Below are positions 25,366 to 33,132 of a stretch of DNA of 41,660 nucleotides, piece by piece (position 1 is the first letter of the stretch; every line of letters starts with the position of its first letter). The DNA lies in the NCBI GenBank assembly GCA_945861145.1, contig CAMATL010000007.1, positions 1 through 41,660 of the forward strand. Reading direction: 5' to 3'. The position numbers and the translations under genes are program-made. The notes under the pieces are model-generated. The model was not told the origin of the DNA, made no database searches, and worked only from the letters and a program-made list of their open reading frames with translations. Origin of the DNA: a candidate division TM6 bacterium GW2011_GWF2_37_49 (GTDB taxonomy: Bacteria; Babelota; Babeliae; Babelales; RVW-14).

Positions 25366-26682
25366 ATGCGAAATAAAAAACTCTTGGTTTATGCCTTTTT
25401 TTGCTTGGCACTAAACACCGTAAATGCTAGCGCACCTGTAGCAGGGAAAAATAGCGACAATCCAACAGTAGAAGTCGATGCCGAAGAGCCATTCAATGAA
25501 GCTGAAATTAATGCCATTGCTGCAGATGCGCAAGCTTACGCCGACCCTGCCTATGTGGCAGGCCTGCAAGCCGATGCAGCAGAATTTCAAACCCCTGATT
25601 TTATTCATAGGGTACGATATGCCCGCGAAGCCAGCTATGAAGCCCTAGATGCTTTCTATAAAAAAATACTTTATGAGCACCCAGTAAGCTTACGTGAGAT
25701 GATCCCTGCCGATCGAGTACATAACCTTATTCCTCAAAATCAATTAAATTTTATACCAAATTTAAGAGTCGGGATTTTAGCTAGCGATGTTATTGGGCTA
25801 GCTTCATACACGACTCAATACGCCGTGAATCAGCGCAGTATAAGGGTATTAACAAACAATTTAGCCAAAGCATTGGCCATTGCAGCACAAGATCACCACG
25901 AACAAATAATTGCGTTTCTTGAACAAAAAGGTCCTGATCGTACCCAAGAAAATATCGAAATTATTACCGACCATCTCACTAAAACAGTGTGGCACGCCAA
26001 TGAAAAACTTCCTCTGATTAGCTCATTTCTTAAATACCGCCTTGCTCATGCTGGCCTTGAATGTGTTAAAAAAAGTGTTACACCATTGCCGTTCTACATG
26101 CATGGCAAAACAACGCCTGGCCAAGCTGTTGACGCAAGCGTTGCGCACATAATACCAATCACCAGCATTATTCCAACAACGCTGATTGACGGATTAATCC
26201 ATCGCGAATTTCGTACTACATTTATGCTTTCAGCATCTGAGAGTGCTCTTGAATTGGCGAAACAGTATGAACAAGTTGGCACCATAGATGAAAACCTGTT
26301 ATTCATTGCGGCAAAAGAAATGGCCATTAGCATGCTCTTTTTTCACTACAGCTTTAAGCCATTAGTGAAGAAAATTTTAATCGATGCTCTTCTTACAGAA
26401 AAAAATCACCTCCTAGCAACATTAAATCATTATCAAGAGACTCAAAAAAATTTAACGTTGCCAGAAGATGTTCGCCAAGCAGAAGAAAAAGAATGCCTTG
26501 AGGCTCTCACTTTACTGTTTAATAAGGCACTACAAGAACATCATCACACGTTTGTAAAAAATATGAGATCTTCAGAAAATTCATACAACACACTTGTCAA
26601 TGGGATTATCCTCGCACCAGTCGCTTATAAAATAATATCTACGGGCTGGGCAGCTTACAAAGCCATAACCGCAAATAACTAA
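25366..26682 (+). CDS. Exported helical protein, partner of an ATAD3-like ATPase (cassette copy 1)
   Basis: 438 residues from the ATG at 25366, which has the ribosome site TAGGA and a signal peptide (MRNKKLLVYAFFCLALNTVNA). It is a paralogue of the gene at 28684. Shared stretches include DPAYxxxLxxxxAxFxxPDFxH, KKILYExP, PFYxHGKTTxGQA, FIxAKEMAxSMLFFHY and YxxxQKNLTL. The protein is mostly helical and ends in a hydrophobic segment (IILAPVAYKIISTGWAAYKAI) that may be a membrane anchor. No known family recognised. The ATPase gene follows after about 20 bases; the same order recurs in copy 2, which implies a working partnership. Confidence 0.82.
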   Translation: MRNKKLLVYAFFCLALNTVNASAPVAGKNSDNPTVEVDAEEPFNEAEINAIAADAQAYADPAYVAGLQADAAEFQTPDFIHRVRYAREASYEALDAFYKKILYEHPVSLREMIPADRVHNLIPQNQLNFIPNLRVGILASDVIGLASYTTQYAVNQRSIRVLTNNLAKALAIAAQDHHEQIIAFLEQKGPDRTQENIEIITDHLTKTVWHANEKLPLISSFLKYRLAHAGLECVKKSVTPLPFYMHGKTTPGQAVDASVAHIIPITSIIPTTLIDGLIHREFRTTFMLSASESALELAKQYEQVGTIDENLLFIAAKEMAISMLFFHYSFKPLVKKILIDALLTEKNHLLATLNHYQETQKNLTLPEDVRQAEEKECLEALTLLFNKALQEHHHTFVKNMRSSENSYNTLVNGIILAPVAYKIISTGWAAYKAITANN

Positions 26683-26703
26683 CCAATGAAAGAGCTTACA
26701 ATG

Positions 26704-28248
26704 ATGAAACGTATTTTAATTGCAGTAATTTCTCTGAGCATGGCGGATCTATGCCCCATGGATTCGTGGATGCAAAATTTGGCACAAAACACCAATCCTG
26801 AAGATATTCAAAGAGCCTTGGGTAGAATCGGTCAATGGGACGAAGCTCTTAGGGTAGAACACCGAGAACCACTTACCCGCGGCATTGAAGCTGCCAACGC
26901 TACTCAACTTGCTGCAATTCGAAATCTTGAAGCTGGACGCATTGGCCAGAGACAATACGATTTAATCATTGAGCAAGAACGAGATAAACGAGTAGCGCTT
27001 CAGGCTGACCTTGCTCAACAACAACGGCAAGAAGCCCGCTCCGCAGAGCTTGTGGGAAATGTCTTCGGTGTAATGACAGACGGCGTTAAAGAATACATGC
27101 ATGAAGAAAATACTCGCAAGACAAAAATCGTTACGGCCGCAGCTACCGCAGCCGCCGGTCAAAAAGAAGCAAATAAAGGGCTCTTAGCTATCGCACAACA
27201 CAACACATCTCAAGAAGTTTTATTACGCACGGGACTAACTATCGTTGGTGTAGGCGCTGGCCTCGTGGTAGCTTATTATGGAACAAAATTTGCTTGTGAG
27301 TACGCTCAACAATTTATTGGTATGCCAGAATTGGTCCGAGAATCCTCTGACAAGGGAATGTGGGAAAAACTCGCAAACTTATTTGGAAGCGGCCCTAAAG
27401 AAACATTTAGCACAATTGTTTTACCTGCTGATATTAAAGCATCGGTAGAACGAGTAGCTGCATCTACAAAAATTATTGCTCAACACAATAGAGAAGTAGC
27501 TAAAGAAGAAAGAATCCCACATCGTGGCGTTCTACTCTATGGCCCACCTGGCACCGGTAAAACAATGATCGCTAAAGCAATTGCGCGAGAAAGCAAGACA
27601 AGCTACGCCATTATGTCCGGTTCTGATTTCTCGCAGTTTAAAGAAGGCGAAGATGTTCATCAGCTACACATGGCTTTTGATCGCGCAGAAAAAGGCAACG
27701 GCGATTTCATATTCTTTTTTGACGAAGTAGACGGCTTTTTACTAAAACGTGAAATGCTTGATGCCCGCGGCCGCAAGCTATTGCTTGCATTCTTGGCTCG
27801 TACAGGCGCAAAAACAAACGTCAAAATTTTTATTGCTACTAACCGCCCACAAGATCTTGATACTGCCGTGCTGAGCCGTATGTCTGAGCATATCCATGTG
27901 GGTCTACCTAAGCTTGAAGAACGCATTACGCTCTTAAATCAATACCTTAATATGTATTACGGCATTGATAACACAACAGGTGCTACTATCGCGCCAGAAA
28001 TCGACAGAACCAGCCTAATCCCTCTGGCTAAGCGCTTGGAAAGATTCTCTGGCCGCGACATTGAAGATATTGTTGGATTGGTACAAGATCAGCTGCTACT
28101 CAGCCAACAAAAGATAATTACTCTCGATATCGTCAACGCAGCAGCTAATGAGAAAATGCAACAGAAAAAAGGCGTCCACTCATACAAAGAAGATGAGTTT
28201 TCAGACTTACCTGTAACAGCAACGCCTCATGTAGCCGTCGCTGTTTAA
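26704..28248 (+). CDS. ATAD3-like membrane AAA+ ATPase (cassette copy 1)
   Basis: 514 residues from the ATG at 26704, chosen by alignment with copy 2; ATGs at 26701 and 26686 are alternatives. Order: signal-like MKRILIAVISLSMADLCPM; charged helical, probably coiled-coil region (about 30-115); membrane helix (about 176-192); MPELVRESS (207-215); linker VLPADIKASVERVAAST; AAA+ domain with Walker A GPPGTGKT (280-287), YAIMSGSD, Walker B IFFFDEVDGFLLKRE, sensor ATNRP (378-382) and SRMSE. A cleaved signal plus one helix would put the coiled coil outside and the ATPase in the cytoplasm. Layout and motifs match ATAD3 of eukaryotic mitochondria as I remember it. The substrate is unknown. Confidence 0.88.
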   Translation: MKRILIAVISLSMADLCPMDSWMQNLAQNTNPEDIQRALGRIGQWDEALRVEHREPLTRGIEAANATQLAAIRNLEAGRIGQRQYDLIIEQERDKRVALQADLAQQQRQEARSAELVGNVFGVMTDGVKEYMHEENTRKTKIVTAAATAAAGQKEANKGLLAIAQHNTSQEVLLRTGLTIVGVGAGLVVAYYGTKFACEYAQQFIGMPELVRESSDKGMWEKLANLFGSGPKETFSTIVLPADIKASVERVAASTKIIAQHNREVAKEERIPHRGVLLYGPPGTGKTMIAKAIARESKTSYAIMSGSDFSQFKEGEDVHQLHMAFDRAEKGNGDFIFFFDEVDGFLLKREMLDARGRKLLLAFLARTGAKTNVKIFIATNRPQDLDTAVLSRMSEHIHVGLPKLEERITLLNQYLNMYYGIDNTTGATIAPEIDRTSLIPLAKRLERFSGRDIEDIVGLVQDQLLLSQQKIITLDIVNAAANEKMQQKKGVHSYKEDEFSDLPVTATPHVAVAV

Positions 28249-28271
28249 ATTTTCACAAAGAACCATTTAAT

Positions 28272-28308
28272 AAAGGCCGCTATCGAATTGATAGCGGCCT
28301 TTTCTTTT
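28272..28308 (+). terminator. Rho-independent terminator after cassette copy 1
   Basis: A perfect 13-bp stem (28272-28284 with 28290-28302) with loop GAATT is followed by TCTTTTG. It lies 24 bases after the ATPase stop, so each cassette is its own transcription unit. Confidence 0.88.
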
Positions 28309-28312
28309 GACG

Positions 28313-28457
28313 CAGGCAGGAACTGCCGCTCGAAACCTTTCGAGACGCAGCTAGAAGCTGCTCCTCCCGACCCTCGCCAAGGCTATGATGGACAGGCAGG
28401 GCGAGCGGAAGATGGGCAGTTTATCCTGAGCTTGTCGAAGGGTCCTGGATGGCAGAA
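28313..28457. repeat. Composite palindromic repeat, intergenic copy
   Basis: Bases 28324-28366 match the birA insert at 17482-17524 (40 of 43), and CAGGGCGAGCGG recurs at 28397-28408. An extra internal segment (CCCTCGCC to GGGCGAG) is present. It is followed by TCCTGAGCTTGTCGAAGGGTCCTGG, containing a short palindromic repeat type that I recall from many bacterial genomes. The remaining bases of the 435-base gap, 28458-28683, hold no gene that I can see. Confidence 0.75.
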
Positions 28458-28683
28458 CTGTTGATTCAATAGTCTCTTTCAAGAATTGATTTCTACAATA
28501 ATTCTAGACCTTCAAGCCACCACCCAATTCGAAAAAAACCACCCCAAGCCTCGCCACTGATAGTTTCAAGCAGAAACATTAATCCCTCACTCATAACCCC
28601 TTGCCTGAGGGTAGACCGGGGCGGTTGAGAATTACTTAGCCCATGGTACAGTGGTTTGGGTTCTTAATTTTAATGGGGGGACT

Positions 28684-29952
28684 ATGGGAAATAAATTTTT
28701 TGGGCTTTATGCCCTTCTTTTTCTAACCATACACGCTGCACATGCCAGCGCACCCGTTACCATGCCTGGCGCAGAAGTGGGGGCAGCAAAAGCTGGCTAC
28801 ACACTCTCTCCAGAGCTTGAAAAGCTTATCGAAAAATACCAAGACCCTGCCTACCTTGAAGAGCTCACACATAACGTGGCAAAATTTGAACATCCAGACT
28901 TTCTGCACAAAATTTTGCATGCTCGCGAGACCGGCCTTGAATTAATAGATACTTTAAATAAAAAAATCTTATATGAGTTTCCATCATTTATACGCGCTCC
29001 AAATGGCAAAGCCGTTGGAATTTTTGCATGCGACCTTATTACCCTTGGCACACATACCGCACAATACCTCTTAGACAAAAGCAGTATTCAGGCATTAAAT
29101 GGTAGCCTTGCTCATGCGTTTACCAAGGCAATCCTAGAAGATGATGAACAAATGGCATTGCTTCTCGAGCAAAGAAACACCGAAGCCGTTATCGCACAGC
29201 TCATACAAACGGTATGGGAAAGCAAAGTAAGTATATCGCTACTTGGCACCTACCTTACCCGCCGTCTTGTGCATGCCGGGCTTGTGTATGCTAAAAAAGA
29301 AGTAACCCCACCGCCATTTTATATTCATGGCAAAACAACTCAGGGCCAAGCTGCCGATCAAGATCTGGCGCGAATTACGCCAATCACAACCATCTTTCCT
29401 GAGGGAACTATCGAGGCGATGTTTGATCACACAATTAATGATAATTCTGAAGAGATAAGAAACAGCCTAGGGTTTAATATTGCCTCGCAATATCTTATTG
29501 AAGGCGCAAAGCAGCTTGAATGGATCGGCTCCATAGATGAAGGCGCGCTGTTTATAGTGGCAAAAGAAATGGCCACAAGCATGCTTTTTTTTCATTACGA
29601 CCTTAAAAATTCTATTCACGGCATGTTACGGCTTGCTCTCTGTATGCAAACAGAAGCGCTACACAATTTATTGATGCGCTACCGTGAAGCACAAAAAAAC
29701 TTAACGCTATCAGAAGAAGGCCGCGCAGCAGAAAAAAAACAATGCGCTAAAGCTCTTGAATTGTTTTTCAATACCGCCCTGCAGCAACGCCAGCAAGACC
29801 TACTTATTAATCAACGCTTTGCACAACGCAGGTACAATACAATTACTAATGCGCTCTTACTCACACCAGCGCTCTACAAAATCGTATCACTCGGATGGAA
29901 ATTATTAAAAGCAGTTTACGCGACTCAAAAGAGCGCAACAGTCAGTACATAA
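28684..29952 (+). CDS. Exported helical protein, partner of an ATAD3-like ATPase (cassette copy 2)
   Basis: 422 residues from the ATG at 28684, which has the ribosome site GGGGGGACT and a signal peptide (MGNKFFGLYALLFLTIHAAHA). It is a paralogue of the gene at 25366: the shared blocks line up along the whole length, including the C-terminal hydrophobic segment (LLLTPALYKIVSLGWKLLKAV). It lacks about 20 residues near position 110 that copy 1 has. The ATPase start is 11 bases after its stop. Confidence 0.82.
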   Translation: MGNKFFGLYALLFLTIHAAHASAPVTMPGAEVGAAKAGYTLSPELEKLIEKYQDPAYLEELTHNVAKFEHPDFLHKILHARETGLELIDTLNKKILYEFPSFIRAPNGKAVGIFACDLITLGTHTAQYLLDKSSIQALNGSLAHAFTKAILEDDEQMALLLEQRNTEAVIAQLIQTVWESKVSISLLGTYLTRRLVHAGLVYAKKEVTPPPFYIHGKTTQGQAADQDLARITPITTIFPEGTIEAMFDHTINDNSEEIRNSLGFNIASQYLIEGAKQLEWIGSIDEGALFIVAKEMATSMLFFHYDLKNSIHGMLRLALCMQTEALHNLLMRYREAQKNLTLSEEGRAAEKKQCAKALELFFNTALQQRQQDLLINQRFAQRRYNTITNALLLTPALYKIVSLGWKLLKAVYATQKSATVST

Positions 29953-29963
29953 AGGGTTTTAAG

Positions 29964-31565
29964 ATGAAGAGAATTTTAATTATAGTTTTTATGCTTACCA
30001 TGGCAGACCTATGCGCCATGCGACAAACAATGAATATCGGCGGGCAAGCCATCGATGTTCAAGATCTACAGCGCACGCTTACAGAAGCACAGCGCAACGG
30101 CCAAGAAGCATTTCAAGGCCAGCTTCGAAATATTAATTTTGATATTTCAGCATTTGAAGAACAACAAGCACAACTTGCTATCAATTTAGCAACAAAGCGC
30201 ATCACCCAAGCAGAATATGATGTCCGCATAAAGCAGCTTGATCGTCGCCTTGAAGCTCGCCAAAAAGATATTGAAGCGCTCAATAAACAATCAGAGAAAA
30301 TATCAGAAGTCATGACCAGTATCGTTAGCCAAGGGGCTACCCTTCTAATCGATACCATGAAAGACGAAAGCACACGTAAAACGCATATCGCCGTAGCCGC
30401 CGCTAGCGCTGCAGCAGGGCAAGAAGTAAAAAATCGTGGCGACCTAGAACAACTACAGCTAAAAAACGCTCAGGATCTGACGCTCATGCGACAAAAAATA
30501 CAGGCCCTTACATCCCCTGAATTCATGTACCGCACAGGTGGCACCGTTGCAGCTGCTGGAGCTGGCTTGATCATCACCTATTACGGCGCAAAATTTGGTA
30601 GCGAATACGCGCAACGCTTTATTGGCATGCCAACATTAGTACGTGAATCATCAGAAAAAAGCATGTGGGCGTCTCTGATGAGCTTAGTTACTGGCGCAGC
30701 TAAAGAAACATTTGGCAATATCGTACTTCCTGCGGCTATCAAAGCATCGGTAGAACGTGTATCAGCATCTACAAAAACCATAGCTCAACACAATGCAAAA
30801 TCCCCAAAAGACAAGCAAATCCCACATCGCGGCGTGCTTCTTTATGGACCTCCTGGCACCGGTAAAACAATGATCGCCAAAGCAATTGCTCGCGATAGCC
30901 GTATTCCTTACGCCATTATGTCCGGTTCAGATTTTGCTCAGTTTGAAGAAGGCGAAGATGTTCACCAATTTAACTTACTTATGGATTGGGCAGAGCTACG
31001 CGGCGCTATAATCTTTTTTGACGAAGTAGATGGTTTTTTACTCAAACGCGAACTACTTGATCAACGCGGACGCAAATTATTACTCGGCTTCTTGGCCCGT
31101 ACCGGTGGTAAATCAAATGTTAAAATTTTCATCGCGACTAACCGACCTAAGGATCTTGATACTGCCGTGCTTAGCCGCATGTCTGAACGTATCAAAGTGG
31201 GCCTGCCAGACCTTGAAGCACGTATTACATTGCTACAACAATACCTTTACATGTACTACGGTCCAGGCAATACAACCGGCATCAGCATCTCACCAGAGAT
31301 TAATGACACAAGCTTAAAAGCCCTTGCAATGCGTCTTGATAAATTTTCTGGCCGCGAAATTGAAGACATCGCCGGCTTGGTACAAGATCAGCTAGTAAGT
31401 AGTAAGCAAGTAATTGTTACGCTCGCTATTATTAATGCTGCGGCTGATGAAAAGATCAAACAAAGCAGAGACGTTGATGCATATCAAGAAGATGGGTTTT
31501 CAGATTCATTTGATCCACTAAAAGCAACCCATGGCGTACTGAATAACCCTGCCATCGACGGTTAA
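29964..31565 (+). CDS. ATAD3-like membrane AAA+ ATPase (cassette copy 2)
   Basis: 533 residues from the ATG at 29964, which has the ribosome site AAAGGG. Signal-like MKRILIIVFMLTMADLCAM; coiled-coil candidate (about 60-115 and 158-182); membrane helix (about 191-208); RFIGMPTLVRESS (218-230); Walker A GPPGTGKT (295-302); Walker B IIFFDEVDGFLLKRE; ATNRP sensor. The AAA+ part is nearly the same as copy 1, while the N-terminal part has diverged and gained about 20 residues. Both copies keep all catalytic motifs, so both are probably active. They could form mixed rings or serve different partners. The C-terminal tail is acidic (DAYQEDGFSDSFDP). Confidence 0.88.
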   Translation: MKRILIIVFMLTMADLCAMRQTMNIGGQAIDVQDLQRTLTEAQRNGQEAFQGQLRNINFDISAFEEQQAQLAINLATKRITQAEYDVRIKQLDRRLEARQKDIEALNKQSEKISEVMTSIVSQGATLLIDTMKDESTRKTHIAVAAASAAAGQEVKNRGDLEQLQLKNAQDLTLMRQKIQALTSPEFMYRTGGTVAAAGAGLIITYYGAKFGSEYAQRFIGMPTLVRESSEKSMWASLMSLVTGAAKETFGNIVLPAAIKASVERVSASTKTIAQHNAKSPKDKQIPHRGVLLYGPPGTGKTMIAKAIARDSRIPYAIMSGSDFAQFEEGEDVHQFNLLMDWAELRGAIIFFDEVDGFLLKRELLDQRGRKLLLGFLARTGGKSNVKIFIATNRPKDLDTAVLSRMSERIKVGLPDLEARITLLQQYLYMYYGPGNTTGISISPEINDTSLKALAMRLDKFSGREIEDIAGLVQDQLVSSKQVIVTLAIINAAADEKIKQSRDVDAYQEDGFSDSFDPLKATHGVLNNPAIDG

Positions 31566-31593
31566 TCTCACGCTTCATTTTTTAACCCCGAAA

Positions 31594-31628
31594 ACGCCGC
31601 CATCCTAAGAGATAGCGGCGTTTTTTTT
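31594..31628 (+). terminator. Rho-independent terminator after cassette copy 2
   Basis: AACGCCGC (31594-31601) pairs with GCGGCGTT (31616-31623) and runs into eight T residues. It lies about 30 bases after the ATPase stop. Confidence 0.88.
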
Positions 31629-31702
31629 GGCGTTGCAGTTTGCCCTCGAGCATAGTAGCCTAAAAACGATGCCAACAGGAAATCATTAGGGAAAGGTTAG
31701 TC

Positions 31703-32725
31703 ATGAAAATGCAAGTGCTCACGTATGGTATCTTTCTATTATTATTACAATGCAATACAGCCCAAAGTAAATTAGGCAAAATTCCAGAATTTACCATAGA
31801 GCCAGAGCTTTATTCAAAACCACTTTTTCGATCACAAGATATCACAACAACCGGACATTCCACAAAAATTACTCTTATCATAGAAGAAACATCTTCTCCT
31901 GAAAATGAGGCTTTATTTAGTGAAGAATTTGAAGAAAACGGAATTGACAATACCGCAATCACCGTGATCAATATCAGTCAAAGACCGACAAAAATAGGTT
32001 TCAATTTCTCATCAGAAAATCAGTACAGAGTTTCTACGCTAGCACTCTTTGCGACCTACAAGAAGTACCAAACCGTTGGCACAATGATTGATGAAATGTT
32101 TAACCCGCTTGAAGCATTTATCAGTAAAACATTTGATCAGGTTGCGGGCATTGTTGGCACCGGTGAAATCTCTTATGAAGAATCTGGTTTGATACTTGAA
32201 AATGTTGCATCAAATCTTCTCGGCCTAAATTCATTAGACGCTGAAACAGCTGAAATAATGTACGATGAAGATGCAAGCGAATACGCAGAAGAACCTTTCA
32301 GCAAAACCACCGCCATAAATCTAAATTCTTTTCTAACAACCGCCGCCGGCACAACTATGATGACCGTATTTAATCTGTATCATCTTGTGCTTTATGAGCT
32401 TGCAAGCAAGAAAGCTACTACCTCAGACACGCTAGACTTAGCTAATTTAACCGAAATTTTTATAAATCTTGAAGCTGGTTTTATGGCTGCAATAGAAGCC
32501 AACCTCCCCAAAACTGAAGAACCAACAACCATCCAACAGATTAGAGAGGTATGCTTTGGAGCTCTGGCTGCCGGGCGTGATTTTTTACATGCACAGCGGC
32601 ACGAACTTTGGAATAATACACTCACGGCTGCCACCAATATTGCAGCCGGGGTTGAAAGACCAGTTGAAAATTTGGCGCTATTTGATTTTATCAACGAACC
32701 GAGCCAAATCATTATAACTCTCTAG
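31703..32725 (+). CDS. Exported protein of unknown function
   Basis: 340 residues with a signal peptide (MKMQVLTYGIFLLLLQCNTAQS). The N-terminal third is strand-rich (STKITLIIEETSS, NTAITVINISQRPTKIGFNF). The rest is helical and acidic, with LNSFLTTAAGTTMMTVFNLYHLVLYEL as one hydrophobic helix. It stands alone between two terminators, in the run of exported proteins after the cassettes. No family recognised. The ribosome site AGGGAAAGG is upstream. Confidence 0.75.
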   Translation: MKMQVLTYGIFLLLLQCNTAQSKLGKIPEFTIEPELYSKPLFRSQDITTTGHSTKITLIIEETSSPENEALFSEEFEENGIDNTAITVINISQRPTKIGFNFSSENQYRVSTLALFATYKKYQTVGTMIDEMFNPLEAFISKTFDQVAGIVGTGEISYEESGLILENVASNLLGLNSLDAETAEIMYDEDASEYAEEPFSKTTAINLNSFLTTAAGTTMMTVFNLYHLVLYELASKKATTSDTLDLANLTEIFINLEAGFMAAIEANLPKTEEPTTIQQIREVCFGALAAGRDFLHAQRHELWNNTLTAATNIAAGVERPVENLALFDFINEPSQIIITL

Positions 32726-32756
32726 TTTTTCTTATTTAAAGAATCAGATTTTCATA

Positions 32757-32800
32757 TAAGAAGCCCTACAAGTTTTCACTTATGGGGCTTCTTAATTTTT
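32757..32800 (+). terminator. Rho-independent terminator
   Basis: TAAGAAGCCC (32757-32766) pairs with GGGCTTCTTA (32785-32794), followed by ATTTTT. The loop can pair further (ACAAG with CTTAT, imperfectly). It ends the 340-residue gene. Confidence 0.8.
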
Positions 32801-32851
32801 AACTAACACACCAAAATTACGCCAATCCCCCTAGCCAAGCATAATCAGACA

Positions 32852-32863
32852 GAGGCGCGCCTC
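32852..32863. promoter_or_regulatory. 12-bp palindrome in the gap before the 1257-aa gene
   Basis: GAGGCGCGCCTC is a perfect palindrome in AT-rich surroundings, within the 379-base gap 32726-33104. It could be a binding site for a dimeric regulator. The same gap holds TTGACA (32980-32985) and TATATT (33008-33013), but their 22-base spacing is too long for a standard promoter. Confidence 0.25.
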
Positions 32864-33102
32864 CTTGAAAAAACAGGGGGAAATTAAACATTTTTTCATT
32901 TTTATCGCTAAAAAAAACACCCACTGCCTATCTTTTAAAAGTTGGTATCCTTTTTGCAAAAACCTTCTATTGAAAAATATTGACAAACTCATGAATAAGA
33001 TTAATTTTATATTAGAATTATTTAAAATTACTACCGAAATCAAGCGGGTGAAGCCGCGATCACCAAAAAACGATTCTTATGGGGACTTGGAGGTTATCCC
33101 AG

Positions 33103-33132
33103 ACATGTTACCGGTTAACGCCGGTAACATGT
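33103..33132 (+). promoter_or_regulatory. Perfect hairpin over both possible start codons
   Basis: ACATGTTACCGG (33103-33114) and CCGGTAACATGT (33121-33132) are perfect complements around TTAACG. Each arm contains an in-frame ATG (33105 and 33129). The ribosome site GGAGG is at 33089-33093. If the RNA folds, both starts are hidden, so translation could be controlled here. As DNA it could also be an operator. Confidence 0.6.

Noticed and set aside
28849-29430. Minus-strand frames within cassette copy 2
   Set aside because: Shadows of the exported protein gene; the paralogue at 25366 supports the + strand frame only.
32865-33104. 80-residue N-terminal extension of the exported kinase
   Set aside because: It would place the signal peptide internally, lacks a ribosome site, and the GGAGG site points to 33105.
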